Assembly (NCBI GenBank): GCA_025463615.1
Contig: JAODAU010000217.1
Span: 1-17,361 of the forward strand
Direction of reading: 5' to 3'
Length of the DNA stretch: 17,361 nt
Origin: Microbacteriaceae bacterium
GTDB lineage: Bacteria; Actinomycetota; Actinomycetes; Actinomycetales; Microbacteriaceae
In this document: piece by piece, positions 7,335-14,740 of the stretch
Position numbering within the stretch: position 1 is the first letter of the stretch
Layout of the letters: the number at the start of each line of letters is the position of its first letter
Program-made: the position numbers and the translations under genes
The notes under the pieces: generated by a model
Databases searched by the model: none
Seen by the model: the letters and a program-made list of their open reading frames with translations, nothing else
What the model was told of the DNA's origin: nothing

Positions 7335-7384
7335 CCGGCACGCGTTCGACCACCCGCTCCACCACGAGAAACAACGAGGAACCC

Positions 7385-9652
7385 ATGACCTGGCACGCCC
7401 GGATGATCGCCGCCGACTCCGACTTCGACGGTGCACCCCTGCTCCGCCGCGAGTTCACCCTCGACCCCGGCCACGGCGACGTCGTCTCGGCGTCGCTCGC
7501 GCTCAGCGCCCTCGGGGTCGTCGAGGCCTGGCTGGGGGGCGAGCGGGTCTCGGACGACCTGCTCACGCCGGGCTGGACCAGCTACGAGTGGCGCCTGCGC
7601 TACGTGACCTACGACGTGACCGACCTTCTCGACGACACCGGGGTGCTCGCCCTGGCCCTCGGCAACGGGTGGTACCGCGGCCGACTCGGCTGGACCGGCG
7701 CCAGCGCGCTCTACGGCGACACGCTCGGCGGCTTCGCCCAGCTGGACATCACCTTCGCCGACGGGCACGTGCAGACCGTCGCCACCGACGAGTCGTGGAG
7801 CGCGGGCCCGAGCGCGGTGCTCGAGAATGACCTCTACAACGGCGAGACGATCGACGCGCGCCGGGACCGTTCCGCGTGGCTCGAACCCGGGTTCGCGGCA
7901 TCCGACTGGGTGGGCGTTCATGTGCTCGACTTCGACACCGCCGAACTCGTGCCCAGCCAGGCGCCGCCGGTGCGGGCCTTCGACGAGCTGGCGCCCGTGA
8001 AGATCTGGACGTCGCCCTCGGGCAGGACGCTCGTGGACTTCGGGCAGGACCTGGTGGGCTGGGTGCGCGTGCGCGTGCAGGGGCCGGCCGGCAGCGAGGT
8101 GGTGCTGCGGCACGCCGAGGTGCTCGAGCGCGACGAGCTGGGGGTGCGGCCGCTGCGGTCGGCGAAGGCGACGGACCGCTACATCCTGAGCGGCGGCGTC
8201 GACGTGTTCGAGCCGACGTTCACCTTCCACGGGTTCCGCTACGCCGAGGTCACCGGCTGGCCAGGCGAGCTCACCGCCGCGGACCTGACGGCGGTCGCCG
8301 TCGGATCGCAGCTGGAGCGCATCGGCACGTTCCGTTCGTCGGACCCGCTGCTCAACCAGCTGCACCAGAACGTGGTGTGGGGCATGCGGGGCAACTTCCT
8401 CAGCGTGCCCACGGACTGCCCGCAGCGCGACGAGCGGCTGGGCTGGACCGGTGACATCGCGGCGTTCGCCCCGACATCCGCGTTCCTGTTCGACGTGCAC
8501 GACTTCCTCGGCGACTGGCTGCGGGATGTCGACCTCGAGCAGTCGCACCACGACGGCATCATCCCGTTCGTGGTGCCGGACTCGCTCAAGTACACCGGCA
8601 TCGCCGAGGTCGAGAGCGAGATGGAGTCGACCGCGGTCTGGAGCGACGCCGGCGTGTGGGTGCCCTGGGCGCTCTACCAGGCGTACGGCGACGTCGACGC
8701 GCTGGAGGAGCAGTTCGCCACGATGGCCGCGCACGTGCGGCACGTCCGGTCGCTGCTCTCGCCGAACGGGCTGTGGGACACCGGCTTCCAGTTCGGCGAC
8801 TGGCTCGACCCGGATGCCCCGCCGCACGAGCCGATCAAGGCGAAGGCCGACATGGGCGTCGTGGCGACGGTGAGTGCCTATCGTTCGACCTGGATCACGG
8901 CCGAGGCGGCGCGCATCCTGGGTCGGGAGTCGGATGCCGCGGAGTTCGCCGCGCTCGCCGCCGACCTCAAGCGGGCCTTCACCGACGCCTACGTGAAGGA
9001 CGGCCGCGTCCTCAGCGACGCGACGACCGCCTACGCGCTGGCGATCGAGTTCGGCATCCTGGACGAGGCGGATCGCGTGGCCGCCGGCGACCGACTCTCG
9101 GAGCTGGTGCGGGAGAGCGGCTACCTCGTCTCCACCGGCTTCGCGGGCACGCCGTTCATCTGCGACGCCCTCAGCAGCACGGGCCACATCGACGACGCCT
9201 ACGGCCTGTTGATGCAGCAGGAGAACCCGTCGTGGCTGTACCCGGTGACCATGGGCGCCACGACGATCTGGGAGCGCTGGGACTCGATGCTGCCCGACGG
9301 CTCCATCAACCCGGGGGAGATGACGTCGTTCAACCACTACGCGTTCGGCGCCGTGGCCGACTGGATGCACCGCACCATCGGCGGCATCTCGGCGCTGGAG
9401 CCCGGCTACTCCCGCATCCTGCTCGCCCCGCAGCCCGGCGGCGGCCTGACATCGGCGTCGGCCTCGCTCAAGACCCCGCACGGCACCGTGTCGGTCGACT
9501 GGACGATCGACGGCGCCGGCCTGCACGTGGATGTCGAGGTGCCGGAGGGCGCCACGGCGGTGCTGCGGCTGCCAGGCTCGGAGGACGTCGAACTCGGCGC
9601 CGGCCGGACCTCGCGGTCCGTCGCCGTCGCACAGCTCGAATCCGCAAAGTAA
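7385..9652 (+). CDS. Alpha-L-rhamnosidase, glycoside hydrolase family 78, cytoplasmic
   Basis: The enzyme is predicted to hydrolyse terminal alpha-L-rhamnose from glycosides by an inverting mechanism. It has 755 residues from the ATG at 7385. That start is preferred because GAGGA precedes it by 5 nt, whereas the earlier ATG overlapping the permease stop lacks a spaced ribosome binding site. An N-terminal jelly-roll domain (about 20-190; ALGVVEAWLGGERV, then TPGWTSYEWR) is followed by a beta domain and an (alpha/alpha)6 catalytic barrel from about 310. The GH78 signature DCPQRDERLGWTGD spans 344-357, with acidic Asp349, Glu350 and Asp357. A second conserved motif, GATTIWERW, contains Glu630, the expected general base. 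A C-terminal beta domain closes the protein. No signal peptide is present, so the substrate must be imported intact by the upstream ABC system. The protein is somewhat shorter than many 900-1000-residue relatives. Confidence 0.93.
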   Translation: MTWHARMIAADSDFDGAPLLRREFTLDPGHGDVVSASLALSALGVVEAWLGGERVSDDLLTPGWTSYEWRLRYVTYDVTDLLDDTGVLALALGNGWYRGRLGWTGASALYGDTLGGFAQLDITFADGHVQTVATDESWSAGPSAVLENDLYNGETIDARRDRSAWLEPGFAASDWVGVHVLDFDTAELVPSQAPPVRAFDELAPVKIWTSPSGRTLVDFGQDLVGWVRVRVQGPAGSEVVLRHAEVLERDELGVRPLRSAKATDRYILSGGVDVFEPTFTFHGFRYAEVTGWPGELTAADLTAVAVGSQLERIGTFRSSDPLLNQLHQNVVWGMRGNFLSVPTDCPQRDERLGWTGDIAAFAPTSAFLFDVHDFLGDWLRDVDLEQSHHDGIIPFVVPDSLKYTGIAEVESEMESTAVWSDAGVWVPWALYQAYGDVDALEEQFATMAAHVRHVRSLLSPNGLWDTGFQFGDWLDPDAPPHEPIKAKADMGVVATVSAYRSTWITAEAARILGRESDAAEFAALAADLKRAFTDAYVKDGRVLSDATTAYALAIEFGILDEADRVAAGDRLSELVRESGYLVSTGFAGTPFICDALSSTGHIDDAYGLLMQQENPSWLYPVTMGATTIWERWDSMLPDGSINPGEMTSFNHYAFGAVADWMHRTIGGISALEPGYSRILLAPQPGGGLTSASASLKTPHGTVSVDWTIDGAGLHVDVEVPEGATAVLRLPGSEDVELGAGRTSRSVAVAQLESAK

Positions 9653-9665
9653 TAAGGAGCAGCAC

Positions 9666-10676
9666 ATGCACTTCCGCTATCTCGGTGACTCCGGGTTCAG
9701 GATCTCGGAGATCACCTACGGCAACTGGCTCACCCACGGCTCCCAGGTGGAGAACGACACCGCCACGGCGTGCGTGCGGGCGGCGCTGGACGCGGGCATC
9801 TCCACGTTCGACACCGCGGACGTCTATGCGAACACCAGGGCCGAGACCGTGCTCGGCGCGGCGCTGAAGGGCGAGCGGCGTGAGTCGCTCGAGATCTTCA
9901 CGAAGGTGTTCGGGCCGACCGGGCCGAAGGGTCACAACGACGTCGGGCTGTCGCGCAAACACATCCTGGAGTCGATCGACGGCTCGCTGGGGCGCCTGCA
10001 GACGGACTACGTCGACCTCTACCAGGCGCACCGCTTCGACTACTTCACCCCGCTCGGCGAGACGATGCAGGCGTTCGCCGACGTGGTGCGCGCCGGCAAG
10101 GCGCTGTACATCGGGGTGAGCGAGTGGACCGTCGAGCTGCTGAGGGCCGCGGCTCCGCTGGCGAAGGAGCTCGGCATCCAGCTGATCTCGAACCAGCCGC
10201 AGTACTCGGCGCTCTGGCGGGTGATCGAGGCGGAGATCGTGCCGACCTCGAAGGAGCTCGGTATCTCGCAGATCGTCTGGTCGCCGATCGCGCAGGGGGT
10301 GCTGACCGGCAAGTACAAGCCGGGGCAGCCCCTCCCCGAAGGCAGTCGCGCCACGGACGACAAGGGCGGCGCGGGCGCGATCGGCCGCTTCATGAAGGAT
10401 GACGTGCTCGAGCGGGTGCAGCAGCTCCGGCCCGTCGCCGACGAGCTGTCCCTGTCGCTGGCGCAACTCGCCGTGGCCTGGGTGCTGCAGAACGACAATG
10501 TGGCGACCGCGATCATCGGCGCCTCCCGGCCGGAGCAGGTGCACGAGAATGTCGCGGCCGCCGGCGTCGTCATCCCGCGCGAGCTCATGGACCGGATCGA
10601 CACGATCCTGGGCGACACGATCGAGCGCGACCCGCGGCTCACCGACGAGAGCTCGCCGAAAGAGCGCGAGGGGTAG
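9666..10676 (+). CDS. Aldo/keto reductase (KCNAB/YghZ-like)
   Basis: This 336-residue (alpha/beta)8-barrel oxidoreductase uses NADPH to interconvert carbonyls and alcohols. The catalytic tetrad can be placed at Asp49 (FDTAD), Tyr54, Lys80 (FTKVFG) and His122 (YQAHRFD). The N-terminus MHFRYLGDSGFRISEITYG matches the family start. The C-terminal segment contains IIGASRPEQVHEN, part of the NADPH-binding region. AAGGAG at 9654-9659 lies 6 nt before the ATG, only 13 bp after the rhamnosidase stop, so the gene is cotranscribed. Relatives include potassium-channel beta-subunit-like reductases and glyceraldehyde-3-phosphate reductases. In this operon it may act on a rhamnose breakdown product such as lactaldehyde, or on an aglycone. 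The substrate is not determinable from sequence. Confidence 0.92.
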   Translation: MHFRYLGDSGFRISEITYGNWLTHGSQVENDTATACVRAALDAGISTFDTADVYANTRAETVLGAALKGERRESLEIFTKVFGPTGPKGHNDVGLSRKHILESIDGSLGRLQTDYVDLYQAHRFDYFTPLGETMQAFADVVRAGKALYIGVSEWTVELLRAAAPLAKELGIQLISNQPQYSALWRVIEAEIVPTSKELGISQIVWSPIAQGVLTGKYKPGQPLPEGSRATDDKGGAGAIGRFMKDDVLERVQQLRPVADELSLSLAQLAVAWVLQNDNVATAIIGASRPEQVHENVAAAGVVIPRELMDRIDTILGDTIERDPRLTDESSPKEREG

Positions 10677-10694
10677 GCGACTAGGTTCGTTGCC

Positions 10695-11447
10695 ATGACG
10701 AACGAATTTGATCTCTCCGGCTCGCGGGTGCTCGTGACCGGAGCCAGCCGAGGGCTCGGGCGGGAGATCGCCCGGGCCCTTGCGGCTGCCGGCGCCGAGG
10801 TAGTGGTGGGCGTGCGGGACCTCGCATCCGCGGCGGAGGTGCTCGCCGAGATCGGCGCGGACGGCAGCGCCATCGAGTTGGACGTCACCAGGCTCGACGA
10901 CGCGCGCCGCGCCATCGACGCGTCCGTCGCCGAGGGCGGGCCGTTCACCGCGCTGGTGAACAACGCGGGCGGCGGCATCGGCGGCGCGGCCATCGACGTC
11001 ACCGAGGCGGACTTCGACGAGGTGTGGGCACTGAACGTGCGCTCGAGCTTCTTTCTCTCGCAGCACGTGGCCCGATCCATGCCGTCCACCGGTGGGGCGA
11101 TCGTGAACGTCGCCTCGCAGGCGGGGCTGGTGGCGCTGCCCGGGGAGTCGTCGTACTGCATCGCGAAGGCGGCGGTGATCCACATGACGCGGTGCCACGC
11201 CGTGGAGTGGGGGGAGCGCGGCATCCGCGTGAATGCGATCGCGCCGACCTTCATCGAGACGGACGGAACGGCGGATGCCCTGGGCGACCCCGCATTCCGC
11301 CAGGACACCATCGAGCGCATCGCGGCGCTGCACCGCATCGGCGTGCCGCGCGAGGTGTCCGGCGCGGTGGTGTTCCTCGCGTCGCCGGCCGCGTCGCTGA
11401 TCACCGGGCAGACGCTGGCAATCGACGGCGGGTGGACGGCGCGGTAG
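10695..11447 (+). CDS. SDR family oxidoreductase
   Basis: This 250-residue classical short-chain dehydrogenase has all key elements. The NAD(P) loop TGASRGLG spans residues 15-22 and NNAGG starts at 89. The catalytic set is Asn114, Ser141, Tyr154 and Lys158 (YCIAK). The C-terminal ITGQTLAIDGGW completes the fold. It follows the aldo/keto reductase by 18 bp. No Shine-Dalgarno is seen right before the ATG. Instead TAGGTT (10682-10687) lies 7 nt upstream, so it may also have a leaderless transcript. Some SDR enzymes oxidise L-rhamnose at C1 in the non-phosphorylating pathway, or oxidise other sugars, which would suit a rhamnosidase operon. That function is a hypothesis, as the motifs give only the family. 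It ends 2 bp from the convergent LRR gene. Confidence 0.9.
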   Translation: MTNEFDLSGSRVLVTGASRGLGREIARALAAAGAEVVVGVRDLASAAEVLAEIGADGSAIELDVTRLDDARRAIDASVAEGGPFTALVNNAGGGIGGAAIDVTEADFDEVWALNVRSSFFLSQHVARSMPSTGGAIVNVASQAGLVALPGESSYCIAKAAVIHMTRCHAVEWGERGIRVNAIAPTFIETDGTADALGDPAFRQDTIERIAALHRIGVPREVSGAVVFLASPAASLITGQTLAIDGGWTAR

Positions 11448-11449
11448 AG

Positions 11450-12205
11450 CTACGCTCTGCGCAAAGTCCTACGGAACCCGTCCAGCGCGATGTAAGACTC
11501 GGCGACCTCCGCAAAGGCAGCATGGTCAGACGCGAGAGCGAACACCCTTGCGCGATAGCTGCGGCGAAGCGGTACGCGCAGGTGTTCGAGGTGCGGGAGG
11601 TCGCCGAACACCTCGAAGCTGGCGGGTTCGAGCCGCGTGCCGGGGAGCGACAGTGTCGTCAACTCACGCAACGACCGCATCCACTCGACGTTCTCGATCC
11701 GCAGAATCCTGTCCGAACCCGGATGCGCATTTCCGAGACTTAGGGATCGCAGCCCCGTGAGCGCTCCGAGCGGCGCGAAATCCGTGACGGAGTGGGCCTC
11801 ATCGATCTGCAGGGTGGTTAACTCGTGGAGCACACCGAGCGGGCTCACGTCAACGACCTGCTTCGCGCCGTTCAGGATGAGTGTGTTCAGGTGCCGCAGC
11901 GCGGCGAGAGGCGCGAGGTCCGAGTATGGGCCCCACTTCAGGGAGAGGGACTCCAGCTGGGTCTGGCCGGTGAGCGAAGCAAGCAGAGCTTGCGACACTC
12001 GCGAACTCAGTTCGAGTCGCAGAATTGGGCTCGGGCCCGCGGCGAAGAATCCGATCCATCCCGTCAGCAGCGCCGCCTGGGCCTTCTGCGTGACGCCGTG
12101 GTTCGTGACCAGCTGCGTGGGCGCGGCGGCAATCTCTGCCTCGCCCGCGTACTGCTCGAGACGCCAGATCACCTTGCGTGCAGGGGGGTTGGGATAATCG
12201 GGCAC
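11450..12205 (-). CDS. Leucine-rich repeat protein of unknown function
   Basis: About 251 residues are predicted if the GTG at 12203-12205 is the start (MPDYPNPPAR). The frame stays open to a TTG at 12307, and another GTG lies at 12218-12220, so the start is uncertain. Residues about 75-210 hold five or six leucine-rich repeats of roughly 23-25 residues, such as LESLSLKWGPYSDLAPLAAL, LNTLILNG, LTTLQIDEAHSVTDFAPLGA, LRSLSLGNA and LTTLSLPGT. This is a protein-interaction solenoid. No signal peptide or membrane segment is seen, so it is probably cytosolic. At least one TTA codon occurs (in HELTTL), unusual for such GC-rich DNA. It is divergent from the antitoxin-toxin pair and convergent with the SDR. 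I can assign no function. Confidence 0.78.
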   Translation of the reverse strand: MPDYPNPPARKVIWRLEQYAGEAEIAAAPTQLVTNHGVTQKAQAALLTGWIGFFAAGPSPILRLELSSRVSQALLASLTGQTQLESLSLKWGPYSDLAPLAALRHLNTLILNGAKQVVDVSPLGVLHELTTLQIDEAHSVTDFAPLGALTGLRSLSLGNAHPGSDRILRIENVEWMRSLRELTTLSLPGTRLEPASFEVFGDLPHLEHLRVPLRRSYRARVFALASDHAAFAEVAESYIALDGFRRTLRRA

Positions 12206-12318
12206 GTCGCATCGTCCCACGGAAGAGGCGCGCCCGCGATGATTCCACAGGCCCGACGAACTTCCCGAGCGCGCGGGGGTCGTTGATACGATTCCGAAGG
12301 TAAGCAACGAAAGGGCGT

Positions 12319-12975
12319 ATGACCATCGACGAGATGCTCCTCATCCCTCTATACACGCAGACCGAGGTCGCTCAGTTGATAGGCGCGACGCAGTCTTCGT
12401 TGCAACGCTGGGCTCGCGGCTACCAGAATCCAGGTGCTGCTCCGCAGGGAGCGCTGATAACCATTGATCGTGGGGGTCGTGGCTACACCGTTCCGTTCGT
12501 CGGGCTTGCCGAGGCCTACATGCTTCGGGCATTTCGCAAAGCGGGCGTCTCGATGGCGCGAATCCGTCCAACGGTTGAGCAACTTCGAGACGGTATGGGG
12601 CTCGAACACGCGCTGGCTAGCGAACGGTTGAAGACCGATGGTGCCGAGATCCTTTGGGAGCTCGATGGAAACGACACTGAAAATCGCCTTGTTGTCGTCA
12701 GGAACAATCAAGCGGTGTTTCGCGAGGTCGTCGACGAGCACCTCAAGAACATCGACTACAGGGACGGGTTCGCTGGTCGGATAGTGCTCCCGGGCCACTA
12801 CGGCACCGACGTGATCGTCGATCCCCGCGTCAATTTCGGGCAACCGACAGTGACGGACTACGGCGTGCGCGTCGACGATCTCCTGAGCCGTGTCCGGGCC
12901 GGGGAGGCCCTGGATGACGTCGCGGCCGACTACGACCTCCCTGCTTCCGCTGTCGCCAGCCTCGTCACGGCGTGA
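12319..12975 (+). CDS. DUF433-type antitoxin with N-terminal helix-turn-helix (VapB45-like)
   Basis: This 218-residue protein has a MerR/excisionase-like helix-turn-helix at about residues 11-34 (YTQTEVAQLIGATQSSLQRW), a middle region, and a C-terminal DUF433-like domain from about 155 (DPRVNFGQPTVTDYGVRVDDLLSRV, then VAADYDL). DUF433 proteins are antitoxin partners of PIN-like ribonucleases. The order and sizes resemble the M. tuberculosis VapB45/VapC45 pair. The ATG at 12319 has AAAGG 5 nt upstream. The helix-turn-helix suggests autorepression of the pair. A CGTTG and CAACG inverted pair (12281-12285 and 12305-12309) just upstream might be part of an operator, but this is weak. Three ATA and one CTA codon, rare in the neighbouring genes, suggest recent acquisition. 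Confidence 0.82.
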   Translation: MTIDEMLLIPLYTQTEVAQLIGATQSSLQRWARGYQNPGAAPQGALITIDRGGRGYTVPFVGLAEAYMLRAFRKAGVSMARIRPTVEQLRDGMGLEHALASERLKTDGAEILWELDGNDTENRLVVVRNNQAVFREVVDEHLKNIDYRDGFAGRIVLPGHYGTDVIVDPRVNFGQPTVTDYGVRVDDLLSRVRAGEALDDVAADYDLPASAVASLVTA

Positions 12976-12990
12976 GTGACAGGCTGATGA

Positions 12991-13398
12991 ATGGCCGACG
13001 CACCCAGATTCTTCGTTGACCGAAGCCTCGGCGTTTACACCGTCCCACAAGCGCTGAGGGAGGCCGGCTGGCAGATCGTCACAATGCGCGAGCGATATAG
13101 CGAACTACCCGGCCAAGGGATTCAAGACCCCGACTGGATCGCCGATGCGACAGAACTCGGAGAGGTTCTCCTTTGCAAAGACAAACAGATCGCGAAGCGG
13201 CCCGCGGAAGCGCGAGCGATAGCGGAGTCCGGCGCTAGAGCTTTCGCACTGGGCAGCGGTGAGCTGACAGGGCCACAGATGGCCGAGCGCTTGATCCGCC
13301 ATCAGCAAGCCATCGTGCGTTGGTGCGAAACTGCTAGACCGTTCGTGATCAGCGTCGGGCACGATCGTCTCGAACGTTTGACTCTCCATTTCGACTAA
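12991..13398 (+). CDS. PIN-like domain toxin (VapC45-like), partner of the upstream antitoxin
   Basis: This 135-residue protein is predicted to be a metal-dependent ribonuclease of the PIN-like superfamily. Acidic residues fit the pattern: Asp10 in the first strand (RFFVDRSLG), Asp46/Asp48 in QDPDWIADA, and Asp64 in LLCKDKQIA, the position where many relatives read TKDKDF. It starts 15 bp after the antitoxin stop at 12975, in the antitoxin-then-toxin order of VapBC-type modules. The ribosome binding site is poor, so expression may be low or coupled to the antitoxin. Rare ATA and two AGA codons occur. The RNA target is unknown. The pairing is supported by adjacency and by the known DUF433/PIN-like association. 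Confidence 0.8.
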   Translation: MADAPRFFVDRSLGVYTVPQALREAGWQIVTMRERYSELPGQGIQDPDWIADATELGEVLLCKDKQIAKRPAEARAIAESGARAFALGSGELTGPQMAERLIRHQQAIVRWCETARPFVISVGHDRLERLTLHFD

Positions 13399-13426
13399 TG
13401 GACACTAACGCCGATTCACTTATAGT
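13399..13426 (+). promoter_or_regulatory. Sigma-70-type promoter of the MFS transporter gene
   Basis: TGGACA (13399-13404) and TATAGT (13421-13426) are separated by 16 bp and differ by one base each from TTGACA and TATAAT. This is the best consensus promoter seen in the window. It begins directly after the toxin stop codon and would start transcription near 13433, leaving a leader of about 45 nt. It suggests independent, probably constitutive, expression of the transporter. Confidence 0.7.
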
Positions 13427-13477
13427 GCTACCCTGCGCGGAATCCCGCGCAACGAGGCGCGGGTCGAGGGGCGAGCC

Positions 13478-14731
13478 ATGACCGACGAGTTGACCGACCG
13501 CGTGGGCACGACCGTGAAGCGGGTGACGGGGCTCGGCCCGTTCATCCTGGGCTTCGTGGGTATCCAGCTCTTCACCAACATCGCGAACGGCGGCATCGGC
13601 GGGCTGCTGATCCCGAACCGGATCGCCGTGCTCGACCCCCAGAACAAGGTCGCCCTGCTGGGCCTCGGCGCCGCGCTCGTCGCGGTCGTCGCGCTGATCG
13701 CAGTGCCACTGGTGGGCATGCTCTCCGACCGCACCCGCGGGCGATTCGGGCGCCGGATGCCGTGGGTGCTCGCCGGGGTGCTGGGGCTCGGTGCATCCGC
13801 GATCGCGCTCGCGTTCACCGCGGACTACGTCTCCACCGTCGCGGTGTTCGCCGTGTTCACCCTCTTCTACAGCGCCGTGCTGGGGCCGATCAGCGCGACC
13901 GTGCCCGACCGCACACCGATCAGCAAGCGCGGACTGTTCTCGGCGCTCGCCGGCATCGGCGTGTTCGTGGGCGGCATCATCGGCAACATCATCGCGTCGG
14001 GCTTCACCAGGAACCTGTCGGCCGGGTTCATCGCGTTCGGCATCATCGCGCTGGTGGGGTCGCTGCCGCTGATCCTCACCCTGCGCGAGGACACGAGCGC
14101 GCACCCGGTCGCGCCGCGCACCGGTTTCGTGCAGACGCTGCGCACGTTCATCGTGAACCCGCGCAAGCATCCGGACTTCTTCTGGGCGTTCCTGGCCCGG
14201 CTGGTAATCGTGATGGGCTTCCAGTCCGTGCTGTCGTTCCAGCTCTACATCCTCTCGGACTACGTCGGCATCGGGCTCGCGAAGGCCAACGCGCTGTACC
14301 CGATCGCGGTCGTCGTCGCGACCGGCCTGCTGATCCTGGCGCTCATTCCCGCCGGACTGATCTCCGACAGGATCGGCCGGCGCAAGCCCCTCGTGATCGT
14401 CGCCGCGGTGATCGTGGCGGCGAGCACCATCCCGCCGCTCATCGCGCCGAACGTCACGACCGCGATCGTCTCCCTCGGCATCGCCGGGTTCGGCATCGGG
14501 GCCTACCTCGCCGTCGACCAGGCGCTCATGACGCAGGTGCTGCCGTCGAACCTCGACGCGGGCAAGGACCTCGGCATCCTCAACATCGCCCAGTCGGGCG
14601 GCCAGGTGCTGGCGCCGGTGGCGGCGAGCATCGTGATCACGATCGCCGGGTACCCCGGCCTCTACGTTTTCGCCGGGATGCTCGCGGTGCTGTCCGCCGT
14701 GGCGGTGCTGCCGATCAAGTCGGTGCGCTGA
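13478..14731 (+). CDS. Major facilitator superfamily transporter
   Basis: This 417-residue protein has about twelve hydrophobic segments. The MFS signature between helices 2 and 3 reads GMLSDRTRGRFGRRMPW (residues 80-96). Its counterpart in the second half reads GLISDRIGRRKP (about 293-304). The first signature, with SDRTRGRFGRRMPW, resembles sugar:cation symporters (GPH or SLC45-like) as well as other MFS proteins, so a sugar substrate is plausible but unproven. The ATG at 13478 is preceded by GAGGGG about 6 nt upstream. It has its own promoter and stands apart from the rhamnoside operon because of the intervening LRR and toxin-antitoxin genes. It ends 9 bp from the convergent secreted-protein gene. 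Confidence 0.9.
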   Translation: MTDELTDRVGTTVKRVTGLGPFILGFVGIQLFTNIANGGIGGLLIPNRIAVLDPQNKVALLGLGAALVAVVALIAVPLVGMLSDRTRGRFGRRMPWVLAGVLGLGASAIALAFTADYVSTVAVFAVFTLFYSAVLGPISATVPDRTPISKRGLFSALAGIGVFVGGIIGNIIASGFTRNLSAGFIAFGIIALVGSLPLILTLREDTSAHPVAPRTGFVQTLRTFIVNPRKHPDFFWAFLARLVIVMGFQSVLSFQLYILSDYVGIGLAKANALYPIAVVVATGLLILALIPAGLISDRIGRRKPLVIVAAVIVAASTIPPLIAPNVTTAIVSLGIAGFGIGAYLAVDQALMTQVLPSNLDAGKDLGILNIAQSGGQVLAPVAASIVITIAGYPGLYVFAGMLAVLSAVAVLPIKSVR

Positions 14732-14740
14732 CTCCGGGCG

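Noticed and set aside
7331..7384. Earlier ATG of the rhamnosidase overlapping the permease stop (ATGA)
   Set aside because: It would add 18 polar residues not expected in the family and has no properly spaced ribosome binding site; the ATG at 7385 has GAGGA upstream. It is not fully excluded, because translational coupling is possible.
7274..9667. A 797-codon open frame antisense to the rhamnosidase
   Set aside because: The product is a His/Arg/Val-rich shadow translation, while the sense frame carries complete GH78 motifs and a ribosome binding site.
12206..12307. N-terminal extension of the LRR protein to the TTG at 12307
   Set aside because: The extra 34 residues are low-complexity and have no ribosome binding site, and the extension would end only 11 bp from the divergent antitoxin start, leaving no room for a promoter.
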